Assembly (NCBI GenBank): GCA_020633315.1
Contig: JACKDV010000016.1
Location: 1-64,000, forward strand
Length of the DNA stretch: 64,000 bases
From: Myxococcales bacterium
GTDB taxonomy: Bacteria; Myxococcota_A; Polyangia; Nannocystales; Nannocystaceae
Direction of reading: 5' to 3'
The translations under genes were made by a program, and so were the position numbers. The stretch's first letter is position 1. The number at the start of each line of letters is the position of its first letter. The notes beneath the pieces are model-generated. The model made no database searches. It was not told the origin of the DNA and was given only the letters and a program-made list of their open reading frames with translations. Shown here piece after piece: positions 26,756-34,693 of this stretch.

Positions 26756-27376
26756 ATGCCCACGGAGCTCGAGCTGCTCGACGCCTGGCGAGCCGGAGAC
26801 CGCGATGCGGGCAGCGCCCTGCTCGAGCGCCAGTTCGACGGGCTGTTCCGCTTCTTTCGCTCCAAGGTCGCACCCGAGTCGGTCGGCGAGCTGGTCCAGC
26901 AGACGATGATGAAGTGCGTCGAGCACCGGGACGACTTCCGCGGCGACGCCCAGTTCTCCACCTACGTGCTGGCCATCGCCCGACGCGTGCTGATCGCCAG
27001 CTATCGGGCCCGGGACCGGGACGCCCGCGTGCTCGATCCCCTCCAGGTCTCGGTGGCCGACCTCGATCCCTCGCCCAGCCGCATCATGGTCGAGGCGGAG
27101 CAGCATCGCCTGCTGCTGCGTGCGCTGCGGTCGATCCCCCTCGATCACCAGATCCTGCTCGAGCTCTACTACTGGGAGCGACTGACGGGCCCCGCCCTGG
27201 CGGCGGCCCTGGAGATCCCCGAGGGCACCGTGCGCACTCGATTGCGACGAGCCCGACAGCTCCTCGAGGAGGCGATGCGTGCGGTGGCCTCGTCGGCCTC
27301 GCTGGCCCAGGCCACGCTCGACGACCTCGATCGCTGGGTCGAGTCCCTGCGCGACGTCGTGGGCCGCGGCCCCTGA
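26756..27376 (+). CDS. ECF-type RNA polymerase sigma factor
   Basis: This 206-residue protein has sigma region 2 (LLDAWRAGDRDAGSALLERQ, then LFRFFRSKV and FSTYVLAIARRVLIASYR) and region 4 (LRSIPLDHQILLELYYWERL, then IPEGTVRTRLRRARQLL). There is no region 1 or 3, as expected for ECF factors. No anti-sigma gene with an obvious zinc-finger domain follows. Instead, a Ser/Thr kinase is divergently encoded next door, the arrangement seen for ECF factors controlled by phosphorylation. That regulatory link is inference. ATG 26756 fits the fold best; 12 extra in-frame codons upstream lack conserved features. Confidence 0.92.
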   Translation: MPTELELLDAWRAGDRDAGSALLERQFDGLFRFFRSKVAPESVGELVQQTMMKCVEHRDDFRGDAQFSTYVLAIARRVLIASYRARDRDARVLDPLQVSVADLDPSPSRIMVEAEQHRLLLRALRSIPLDHQILLELYYWERLTGPALAAALEIPEGTVRTRLRRARQLLEEAMRAVASSASLAQATLDDLDRWVESLRDVVGRGP

Positions 27377-27508
27377 GCGCGTCGGACGAACCCGTGAGGA
27401 GGCTCTCGGAGGAGCGGGCAATCGAAGCCCGGGCTCGCTCCTCCAAGCCGGGCGAAACGACGCCGGCCCCTCGCCCCGAGGGCGCCCCCCACCCACGAGG
27501 TTCTCGTC

Positions 27509-27913
27509 ATGAAGCAAGCAAAGAGCGGTTTGATCTCCCTGGTGCTCGCGGTGCTCGCCCTGGTCTCCCTCGGCTACGGCCTGGCCGTCGTCGCCCCGCA
27601 GTGGAAGGAGAACGACGAGGAGCGACAGCGACTCGAGCACATCCGCGAGATGGAGAGCGGATGGTCGGGGGCCCCGGGTCCGTCGTCCGTCGCTCCGGAG
27701 CTCGAGCGGAGCAGCCACGAGGGGTCCGAGCTGCTGAGGCACCTCGAGGATCTCACCGCCGGAAGCATCGCCGCCGTCTTCTTCTCGATCGTCCTGGGCT
27801 TCATCGGGCTGCGACGATCGCCCAGGGGCCTCGCGATCGCGGGGCTCGTGGGCTCCGCCGCCGCGATCGCGTCGATCATCGCGCTGCTCGACGCGGTGCC
27901 GTCGATGTTCTGA
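27509..27913 (+). CDS. Small three-helix membrane protein, unknown function
   Basis: This 134-residue protein has three predicted helices: LISLVLAVLALVSLGYGLAV at the N-terminus, then SIAAVFFSIVLGFIGLRR and GLVGSAAAIASIIALLD at the C-terminus. A charged loop (KENDEERQRLEHIREMESGW) separates the first two. It lies 132 bases after the sigma factor on the same strand and could be a membrane partner or target of it, but nothing in the sequence proves that. No family was recognised. Confidence 0.65.
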   Translation: MKQAKSGLISLVLAVLALVSLGYGLAVVAPQWKENDEERQRLEHIREMESGWSGAPGPSSVAPELERSSHEGSELLRHLEDLTAGSIAAVFFSIVLGFIGLRRSPRGLAIAGLVGSAAAIASIIALLDAVPSMF

Positions 27914-27917
27914 CGGG

Positions 27918-27929
27918 CGCGGGCCCGCG
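27918..27929. terminator. Perfect 12-bp palindrome between convergent genes
   Basis: CGCGGGCCCGCG lies between the end of the small membrane protein gene and the end of the convergent VCBS-type lipoprotein gene. It is a short GC palindrome with no loop or T-tract, so a termination role is only possible. Confidence 0.25.
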
Positions 27930-27942
27930 GTGGGCTACCCCC

Positions 27943-29244
27943 TCATGGGCACGGGCTCTCGCCGAGCAGCGCGTAGCTCCTCTCGGAGTCGCGGACCAGC
28001 ACCCGCTCACGGCCATCGCCGTCGAAGTCCCCCACGGCCCGCGCCCACAAGGGCTCCATCGTGGTCAGCGTGGCTTGCTGCGGCTCGCCGAGCCCGGCGG
28101 GCCCGCCCCGTCGGATCCACACCGCGTCCTCCGTGTCGGCCCACAGCAGCTCGACCGAGCCGTCGCCGTCGAGGTCGGCCGTGATCACCATCGGCCCGAC
28201 CACACCGGTGGCCAGGCTCACGGGGCTCGGCGAGCCGGGCTGGGTCCGATGCTGAAGGACCTCGTAGGTCCCGCCGTCCTCGCAGTGAAGGGTGAGCACG
28301 TCGGGTCGACCGTCTCCATCGTCGTCCCATGCGTCGATGATCCTCCAGGCGTCGGCCAGGCTCAGCTCGTCGACGAGCTCCAGCGACGCTCCTTGCAGCT
28401 CGAGCGTACGGACCATGGTCTCGCTGCACGAGCCATGGCTCCCCCGGACCTCGGTGCCGACCACCATCCAATTCGGCTCACGCGCGGCTAGGACATCGGG
28501 ATACGAGTCGAGCTCGGGGAGCGGCAGCTCGGAGGCGAGGACCGAGATCCCCGCGGGATCGCCGAGCCACAGCTCGTAGACTCCGCCCGAGCCGTAGCGG
28601 CTCAGGAACATGTCGGTCGAGCCGTCCCGATCGATGTCGAGCGGGGACCCCATGACTCCCAACCCCCAGGGCGTGGGGGTTGGCTCGGGATCGAATCCCC
28701 CCTCGATGCCGAGGTGCATCTCATAGACGCCGTCGTGGGGGCCCGTGCCCGCTCGGTACACCACCAGGTCGACCCAGGCATCTCCATCGAGCCAGCCGAG
28801 GCGGGGGAAGCTGCCATTGACCCAAGCCACTCGACTCATCATCCACCCCGTGCCCTCGAGGATGTCCATCCGCCCGATGTGAGCCGTCTCGTCCTGATCG
28901 CCGAACATCCACGTCTCGTCGAGCCCATCGCCGTCGGTATCGATGACCTGGAGGCCCTCGTCGTAGCCCGCCCGCCCGAGCTCCTCGAGCTCCAGGCACA
29001 CCACGGGCAAGGAGCCGAGATCGGGGAGGGGCCCATCGTCGAGCGTCTCGCCTCCTTCGCTCGTGCTCTCCGTCCCGTGGGTTCCGTCTGCTCCGCGGGT
29101 GCCGTCGGGGACGGGGACGGAGCCCGACGTGCTGCTCCCAGACTCGGTACCGCCGTCGATCGGCCCGAGCAGTCCTGGGCCGCAGCCGAGCAGGCTCGCG
29201 ATCCCAATGAAGAGGCAAGGGCCACGCTTCGCGACGATGTGCAT
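27943..29244 (-). CDS. FG-GAP/VCBS-repeat lipoprotein
   Basis: This 433-residue protein has a signal ending IGIASLLGC and a Gly/Thr/Ser-rich linker. A beta-propeller-like region with repeated calcium-binding-type loops follows: IDTDGDGLDETW, LDIDRDGSTDMFL, WDDDGDGRPDVLTL, ADLDGDGSVELLWA and GDFDGDGRERVLV. These DxDxDG loops at intervals of 50-80 residues are typical of FG-GAP/VCBS propellers that mediate surface adhesion or carbohydrate contact. ATG 29244 is used and no alternative start is convincing. The gene faces the ABC exporter block on the same strand, with 74 bases between them. Confidence 0.82.
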   Translation of the reverse strand: MHIVAKRGPCLFIGIASLLGCGPGLLGPIDGGTESGSSTSGSVPVPDGTRGADGTHGTESTSEGGETLDDGPLPDLGSLPVVCLELEELGRAGYDEGLQVIDTDGDGLDETWMFGDQDETAHIGRMDILEGTGWMMSRVAWVNGSFPRLGWLDGDAWVDLVVYRAGTGPHDGVYEMHLGIEGGFDPEPTPTPWGLGVMGSPLDIDRDGSTDMFLSRYGSGGVYELWLGDPAGISVLASELPLPELDSYPDVLAAREPNWMVVGTEVRGSHGSCSETMVRTLELQGASLELVDELSLADAWRIIDAWDDDGDGRPDVLTLHCEDGGTYEVLQHRTQPGSPSPVSLATGVVGPMVITADLDGDGSVELLWADTEDAVWIRRGGPAGLGEPQQATLTTMEPLWARAVGDFDGDGRERVLVRDSERSYALLGESPCP

Positions 29245-29318
29245 GCCCGAGGATAGCCGGGGGCCAGGTCACGCCCCGGTGAAGCAGTGTGACACCTCGA
29301 CCGCGCCGCGGGGCGGAG

Positions 29319-31034
29319 CTACGCGTTGATCCCGTGCTGCTCGAGGTGCCGCGCGCCGCGGCGGACCGCGATCCTCCCCACCAGCAGCGGCAGCCCCACC
29401 GCGATCACCCCCGCCACCCCCTGCAGCGCCACCCAGCCGAGGCTGGGCCGATAGTGGTGCTCCACCCACTGCACCACCCCCAGGGTGGGCGCGACCGCGA
29501 GGATCACCACCGCCAGCAGCAGCGCGAGGCCGCCGAACATGTAGAGCACGCCGCCCAGGCCGGTGGCGATCTTGGCTGCGTTGTCGATGTGGAAGCGAGG
29601 GAAGCGGGCGCCCAGGCCCAGGGCCAGGCCGGTGAGGCCCACGGTGAGCGGCACCACGGTGCCCAGCGCGATCGCGGTGAGCAGCCAGCCCGAGCCGAGC
29701 CACACGCTGGTGATCGTCACCAGCAGGCCGATGAGCCCGCAGAGCGGGACGGCGAGCGAGCGCCACTTGCCGCGCAGCACCTCGAGCATGGGCAGCGGGG
29801 CCCGCAGCACGATCCAGAAGGCCCGCCCCTCGAGCGAGATGGCGGGGAAGGCAAAGCGCACGCAGATCGCCACCGCCACGAAGCCCCCCAGCGACAGGTT
29901 GATGAAGTGCAGGCCGTTGGCCGAGATGATCCCGCTGTCCCCCGCGGAGCGGACGTAGCTGAAGTTGACCACGTAGATCGCCACCAGGGCGACCAGCAGC
30001 AGCATCTGCGTCCACTGGGTGGTGTCGCGCAGGAACACCCGGCGGTCCTTGGCCGCCAGCGCACGGGCGGGGTGGCCGTGGCCGCCGCGGGCCACGAGCG
30101 CGGCGGTGATCGCCTCGAGCGTGCGCCGGGGACGGGTGTGCTCGCGGTCGCCGGCCTGCCGACCCTGGCCCTCCTGCGCGCGCGAGAACGCGGTGCGGTA
30201 GGTGCCGCGGAACACCCAGCCCGCCACGAAGAACAGCGCGAGCGCGCCGGTGACCAGGCGCAGCAGGGGGTGCCCCACCACCTCGCCCACGGGGGCCAGC
30301 GCGCCCCACAGCGAGTCGGCCACCCACGCGCTGGGCAGCCACGGGGTGGGGCTGCTCTGCACCTGGCCCAGGGCCTCGAGCAGCGGCGCACGCTGGTCGG
30401 GATCCACGAAGCGCTCGGGCTCGAGCTGACGGAACAGCACGAAGAGCACGGTGAAGACCATGGTGGCCAGCAGCACCAGGAGCTGGCGGGTGCGTCGGGC
30501 CGAGAGCACTCGCCCCAGCAGCAGGGCCACGATCACCGCCAGCGAGGTGGGGATGGTCGCGAGCACGGGCAGCGCCAGCAGCCAGCGCAGGTGGTAGGCC
30601 AGCGGGGCGTCCATCGCCATGCCCACGGCCAGGAAGAACGGCGCGGTGAAGCCCACCGTCATCCACGAGGCATAGAGGCCGTTCTCGGCCCAGCGCGCGG
30701 TGAACAGGGCGTTGGCGGTCACGGGGCGGGCCACCAGCGCGGGCAGGTCGTCGGCGAGGAAGAAGGTGGAGAAGGCGGCGATGAGGTTGGAGACGGTGAG
30801 GATCGACAGCACGAACAGCAGCACCAGCTCGACCAGCTTGCGCAGCATCACCACGCCGATGGGCTCGATCGCCACCACCTTGCCCAGGAACCACAGCGAG
30901 GTGGCGCCGATCCCCAGCCACACCAGCAGGCCCATCACCACGAGCACGGCGAGGCGCGTGGGGCCCATCTGGGCGCTGCGCCGCAGGTTGGCCAGGGTGC
31001 GCCACTTGGCGCGCAGCAGCACGCGGGCGCTCAC
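29319..31034 (-). CDS. ABC exporter membrane subunit (ABC-2-like permease)
   Basis: This 571-residue integral membrane protein has about twelve hydrophobic segments, including LAVLVVMGLLVWLGIGATSL, LVLLFVLSILTVSNLIAAF, LLVLLATMVFTVLFVLF and LLLVALVAIYVVNFSYV. A hydrophilic loop near the middle holds REHTRPRRTLEAI. It is the membrane partner of the ATPase encoded directly upstream: the GTG at 31034 overlaps the ATPase stop (GTGA). No substrate-binding protein or peptidase domain is encoded nearby, which favours export over import. The substrate is unknown. The start is fixed by the overlap and by loss of homology in the ORF upstream of it. Confidence 0.85.
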   Translation of the reverse strand: MSARVLLRAKWRTLANLRRSAQMGPTRLAVLVVMGLLVWLGIGATSLWFLGKVVAIEPIGVVMLRKLVELVLLFVLSILTVSNLIAAFSTFFLADDLPALVARPVTANALFTARWAENGLYASWMTVGFTAPFFLAVGMAMDAPLAYHLRWLLALPVLATIPTSLAVIVALLLGRVLSARRTRQLLVLLATMVFTVLFVLFRQLEPERFVDPDQRAPLLEALGQVQSSPTPWLPSAWVADSLWGALAPVGEVVGHPLLRLVTGALALFFVAGWVFRGTYRTAFSRAQEGQGRQAGDREHTRPRRTLEAITAALVARGGHGHPARALAAKDRRVFLRDTTQWTQMLLLVALVAIYVVNFSYVRSAGDSGIISANGLHFINLSLGGFVAVAICVRFAFPAISLEGRAFWIVLRAPLPMLEVLRGKWRSLAVPLCGLIGLLVTITSVWLGSGWLLTAIALGTVVPLTVGLTGLALGLGARFPRFHIDNAAKIATGLGGVLYMFGGLALLLAVVILAVAPTLGVVQWVEHHYRPSLGWVALQGVAGVIAVGLPLLVGRIAVRRGARHLEQHGINA

Positions 31035-31789
31035 GCGGGGGCGTCCTCCGCTGCGGGCTCGGTCCGGGCTTCCTCGGTGAGGCGCAAGAAGATTTGCTCG
31101 AGCGAGGAGCCGGGCTCCTGCGCCTCGGCCCGCAGCTCGTCCATGGTGCCCAGCGCGGCGATGCGGCCGCGGCTGAGGATCGCGATGCGATCGCAGACCT
31201 CCTGGGCCACGTCCATGGTGTGGGTGCTGAGGAACACCGAGGCTCCCGCCTCGCACTGCTCGCGCAGCACGGCCTTGACCAGCCGGGCCCCGCGGGGATC
31301 GAGGCCCACCATCGGCTCGTCCACGATGAGCAGCCGCGGCCGGGGCAGCAGCGCGGCCGCGAACACCAGCCGCTGCTTCATGCCGTGGGAGAAGCTCTCC
31401 ACCAGCGCGTCGGCCCAGTCGCCCAGCTCGAAGCGCCGCAGCAGCTCGGCCCCGCGCGTCCCGATCTCGGCCCGCGGCAGGCGGTGCAGGCCGCCCACCA
31501 GCTCCAGGGTCTCGAAGGCGGTGAGCTTCTCGTAGAGGAAGGGGCGGTCGGGAATGAAGCTGGTGATCGCCTTGACCGCGATGGGGTCGCGGGCCAGGTC
31601 GTGGCCGTCCACCGTCACCGTGCCCGCGCTGGGCTGGATGAGCCCCGCGATGATCCGCATGGTGGTGCTCTTGCCCGCGCCGTTGGGGCCCAGGAAGCCG
31701 AACACCTCGCCGTGGCGCATGTGGAAGGTGAGGCCGCGGACGGCCTCGAACTCGCCGTAGCTCTTGTGCAGGCTCTGGACGACGATCAC
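31031..31789 (-). CDS. ABC transporter ATP-binding protein
   Basis: This 252-residue ATPase has Walker A GPNGAGKSTT, signature FSHGMKQRL (a variant of LSGGQ, with SHGMKQR as in many ABC-2 exporters), Walker B LLIVDEPMVGLDP and the switch His in LSTHTMD. The start GTG 31789 overlaps the stop of the upstream gene (GTGATC), and the 3' end overlaps the permease gene. The C-terminal tail is acidic. The gene order accessory protein, ATPase, permease forms a three-gene operon with GTGA couplings at both junctions. Confidence 0.93.
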   Translation of the reverse strand: MIVVQSLHKSYGEFEAVRGLTFHMRHGEVFGFLGPNGAGKSTTMRIIAGLIQPSAGTVTVDGHDLARDPIAVKAITSFIPDRPFLYEKLTAFETLELVGGLHRLPRAEIGTRGAELLRRFELGDWADALVESFSHGMKQRLVFAAALLPRPRLLIVDEPMVGLDPRGARLVKAVLREQCEAGASVFLSTHTMDVAQEVCDRIAILSRGRIAALGTMDELRAEAQEPGSSLEQIFLRLTEEARTEPAAEDAPA

Positions 31790-32655
31790 GGGGACTCCTG
31801 GGCGGCCGCGGGGGAGGTCATGCCCCAGGTGGCCTCGGCCTCGGCCTCGCGCACGGCGAGCAGCTGCAGGGGCAGCTCTTGCTGGAGCACCTCGCCGAGC
31901 TCGTTGACCCACAGGCGCAGCGGCGGCAGCCCGGCGATCTGCTGGCGCAGCAGCACCGCGCTCACCTCCTCGCCGAGCACGTCGAGCGACTCGCGGCCGA
32001 GCACCTCGAGGGTGCCCTCGCGCGGGGTGAGCCCCAGCGGGTCCACGTGGGTGAAGGCGAAGCGGTCGCCGGGGGCCAGGTCGGCCCGCATCACCAGGGG
32101 ACCGAGGTCGAAGTCGAAGACCGGGGGCTCGCGCAGCGGCAGGTCGAGCTCGGGCAGCCCGGGCAGGCCCTCGGCCTCCACGTGCAGCAGCGAGCCGCGC
32201 ACCTCACCCGCGGCCCGCAGCGGCACGGGGCCCCCCTCGGCGAGCACGGTGAAGCGGCGCAGGGCGAAGGCGCGGTCGAGCTCGGTGTCGACCTGCAGCA
32301 GGGTGGGGCCGCCCCCGGTGCCGGGGCGGAGCTGGATCCGGTTGACCAGCCGGTAGCCGTCGCCGCTGCGACGCCGCTCGGTCCGCGAGAAGCCCACCTT
32401 CTGCTCGCCGCGATACAGGCCATACCACTGCACGCCCTCCCGGAAGCCCTCGGCCAGCGCCCTCGGGTCGACCCGCAGCGAGATTTCCTCGCGGGGGCGA
32501 GCGAGCGCGCCGAGGTCGAGCAGCAGCAGCGTGGCGAAGGCGGCCACGGCCAGGCCGCCCAGCAGGTCGAACCACGGCAGGCCGCGGCGCGGGCCAGGCG
32601 GTGCCGCGCGCGGGTCATCGGTGCTACCCTGCCGCCGTCCCGACGAAGCGCTCAT
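31786..32655 (-). CDS. Membrane-anchored periplasmic accessory protein of the ABC exporter
   Basis: This 289-residue protein has an N-terminal helix (LLGGLAVAAFATLLLLDLGA) after a Pro/Arg-rich cytoplasmic tail. The soluble part contains GVQWYGLYRGEQKVGFSRTE, a segment found in proteins associated with transglutaminase-like or DUF3108-type exporter partners, and strands rich in Leu/Arg. No catalytic residues are visible. The stop overlaps the ATPase start. Its ATG at 32655-32653 overlaps, on the opposite strand, the ATG of the next gene (32654), leaving no intergenic space. The Shine-Dalgarno for this start is poor. Confidence 0.6.
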   Translation of the reverse strand: MSASSGRRQGSTDDPRAAPPGPRRGLPWFDLLGGLAVAAFATLLLLDLGALARPREEISLRVDPRALAEGFREGVQWYGLYRGEQKVGFSRTERRRSGDGYRLVNRIQLRPGTGGGPTLLQVDTELDRAFALRRFTVLAEGGPVPLRAAGEVRGSLLHVEAEGLPGLPELDLPLREPPVFDFDLGPLVMRADLAPGDRFAFTHVDPLGLTPREGTLEVLGRESLDVLGEEVSAVLLRQQIAGLPPLRLWVNELGEVLQQELPLQLLAVREAEAEATWGMTSPAAAQESP

Positions 32656-33028
32656 GCCGTACGAATTCTACATAGTCCTCCACCTGCTGGGCATCATGGT
32701 GTTGTTCGCGTGCCTGGGGGGCGCGGTGATCCTCGGCCTGCGCGGGGGCGACGATCGCGACGTGGCGCCCCTGCGCCGCCTGCTGATGATCGGCCACGGC
32801 GTGGCGCTGCTGGTGGTGTTCGTGGCCGGCTTCGGGCTGATGGCCAAGCGCGGGATCATGGGCGGCGGCTGGCCCCTGTGGATCTGGATCAAGCTCGCGC
32901 TGTGGCTGCTGCTGGGCGGCTCGGTGACGCTGGTGCGTCGCTCGCCGGAGATGGGACGGGTGTGGCTGTTCCTGTGGCCGGTGGTGGGCGCCGCGGCCGT
33001 GTGGGTGGTGATGGCAAAGCCCACCTGA
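32654..33028 (+). CDS. Small four-helix membrane protein, unknown function
   Basis: This 124-residue protein has four predicted transmembrane segments: YIVLHLLGIMVLFACLGGAV, then LLMIGHGVALLVVFVAGFGL, then PLWIWIKLALWLLLGGSVTL, then VWLFLWPVVGAAAVWVVMA. A His in helix 1 and another at GHG of helix 2 might bind haem or metal, but there is no established match. It starts at ATG 32654, which overlaps the divergent start of the ABC accessory gene by two bases (CATG), and ends 25 bases before the MscS-type gene, so it may be in one operon with the channel. Confidence 0.65.
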   Translation: MPYEFYIVLHLLGIMVLFACLGGAVILGLRGGDDRDVAPLRRLLMIGHGVALLVVFVAGFGLMAKRGIMGGGWPLWIWIKLALWLLLGGSVTLVRRSPEMGRVWLFLWPVVGAAAVWVVMAKPT

Positions 33029-33053
33029 GGGAGGCTGGCCTCCGGGGACTCCG

Positions 33054-34613
33054 ATGATGTGGCCCGGTGAGGCGACCTTCTCGCGACTGCACGGCGCGCT
33101 GCCCTTCGGCGGCATCGGGCCGCTGGTGGCGCTGGTGATGATCGTGGCGCTGCGGCTGACGCTGCCGTACTCGCGCCTGCACCTGATTCGCTGGCCCTTC
33201 CGCCTGCTGGTGGCGCACCTGCTGCTGGCGGTGCTCACCTCGGTGGCCACGCCCGACTCGGGCTTCCAGCGCTTCACCGAGCTGGGCGCGCTGCTGCTCA
33301 TCTTGGTGTGCCTGGGGCGGGGCGGCTTCGTGCTGGTGATCGACTCCCTGCTGTCGAGCCGGCTGGCGCGCCCGATCCCCAAGATCTTCCGCGACATCCT
33401 CGAGGGGCTGGTCTACGTGGCGGCGGTGCTCGCCGTGCTGCGCCACGCCGGCGCCGAGCTCGACGCGCTGCTGACCACCTCGGCCCTGCTCACCGCGGTG
33501 GTGGGCCTGTCGCTGCAGGACACCCTGGGCAACCTCTTCGCCGGCCTGTCGATCCAGGCCCAGAACCCCTTCGAGGTGGGCGACTGGATCCAGTACAACG
33601 AGGACCCCAGCATGGTGGGGCGGGTGGTGGAGATCAACTGGCGCGCCACCCGGGTGATCACCCTCGACAAGGTGGAGATCGTGATCCCCAACGGGCCGCT
33701 GGCCAAGGCGCCGATCCGCAACTTCACCAAGCCCACCCCGGTGAGCCGGCGGGCCTTCGACGTGGTGGTGCCGCGCGAGGTCTCGCCGCACCGGGTGCGC
33801 GCGGCGATCGAGTCGGGGCTGCACGAGACCGACGGGATCCTCTCCGAGCCGCCGCCCGACGTGCTCACCCGCGAGTTCACCGAGGTCGGCATGCGCTACC
33901 GGGTGCGCTACTTCATCGACGACTTCCGCGAGCGCGAGCGCACCGACGGCCTGGCCCGCGAGCGGGTGTGGTACGCGCTGCGTCGCGCCGGCATCGAGAT
34001 CGCGGTGCCCGTGCGCGACGTGGCGATGCACCCCGACGACGACAACCAGCGCAAGCGCGAGGCCCGGGAGGCGCTGGCCCAGCGCCTGCAGGCGCTGCAG
34101 CGGGTGGACATCTGCCGGGCCCTGCCCGAGGGGCAGCAGCAGCAGCTCGCCGAGGCGGCCGAGATCCGCCCCTATGCGCCGGGCGAGCTCATCATCCGCC
34201 AGGGCGACGAGGGCGACGAGCTGTTCATCGTGCTGCGCGGGCACGTGGTGATCACGGTCGAAGAGGATCGCCACACCCCGCGGGGCGACAGCACCGAGAT
34301 CGCGCGCCTGGGCCCCGGCTCGTTCTTCGGCGAGATGTCGCTGATGACCGGCGCGCCGCGGGCCGCCAACGTGCGCACGCTGGACGACACCGAGCTGCTG
34401 GTGGTGGGCAAGACGGCGCTGGCTCCCATCCTCGACAGCTCGCCCGAGCTGGCCGAGCGGATCAGCGAGTCGCTGGCGGCCCGGCAGGAGCAGCTCGACA
34501 GCGCGTCGTCGAAGACCGCGGCGGCCAAGGTCAAGCCAGGGGTCGACGGCGAGCGCTCGGGGCAGCTGCTGGTGAAGATCCGCGAGTTCTTCTCGCTCAC
34601 CGGGCGGCAGTAG
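33054..34613 (+). CDS. MscS-type mechanosensitive channel fused to a cyclic-nucleotide-binding domain
   Basis: This 519-residue protein has several N-terminal helices, then the MscS pore and beta domain: LTAVVGLSLQDTLGNLFAGL, QNPFEVGDWIQY and VEIVIPNGPLAKAPIRN. After about residue 355 comes a cAMP-type domain, EIRPYAPGELIIRQGDEGDE, LFIVLRGHVVITVEED and GPGSFFGEMSLMTGAPRAAN, including the phosphate-binding cassette FGEMSLMTGAPRAA (FGE, with an Arg at the end). Channels of this fused type are known in bacteria and may be gated by tension and/or nucleotide. The gene follows the four-helix protein gene and is followed by a strong hairpin. Confidence 0.9.
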   Translation: MMWPGEATFSRLHGALPFGGIGPLVALVMIVALRLTLPYSRLHLIRWPFRLLVAHLLLAVLTSVATPDSGFQRFTELGALLLILVCLGRGGFVLVIDSLLSSRLARPIPKIFRDILEGLVYVAAVLAVLRHAGAELDALLTTSALLTAVVGLSLQDTLGNLFAGLSIQAQNPFEVGDWIQYNEDPSMVGRVVEINWRATRVITLDKVEIVIPNGPLAKAPIRNFTKPTPVSRRAFDVVVPREVSPHRVRAAIESGLHETDGILSEPPPDVLTREFTEVGMRYRVRYFIDDFRERERTDGLARERVWYALRRAGIEIAVPVRDVAMHPDDDNQRKREAREALAQRLQALQRVDICRALPEGQQQQLAEAAEIRPYAPGELIIRQGDEGDELFIVLRGHVVITVEEDRHTPRGDSTEIARLGPGSFFGEMSLMTGAPRAANVRTLDDTELLVVGKTALAPILDSSPELAERISESLAARQEQLDSASSKTAAAKVKPGVDGERSGQLLVKIREFFSLTGRQ

Positions 34614-34634
34614 GGCGGGCGCCCGCACCACGCG

Positions 34635-34671
34635 ACGAAGGCCGCGTCCCACAGGGGAGCGCGGCCTTCGT
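34635..34671. terminator. Strong hairpin between convergent genes
   Basis: A perfect 12-bp stem, ACGAAGGCCGCG with CGCGGCCTTCGT, surrounds a 13-base loop. It lies between the end of the mechanosensitive-channel gene and the end of the DsbA-like gene. There is no T-tract, but position and symmetry support a bidirectional terminator. Confidence 0.75.
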
Positions 34672-34693
34672 GCTCGCGAGCGAGCCGGTCGGA

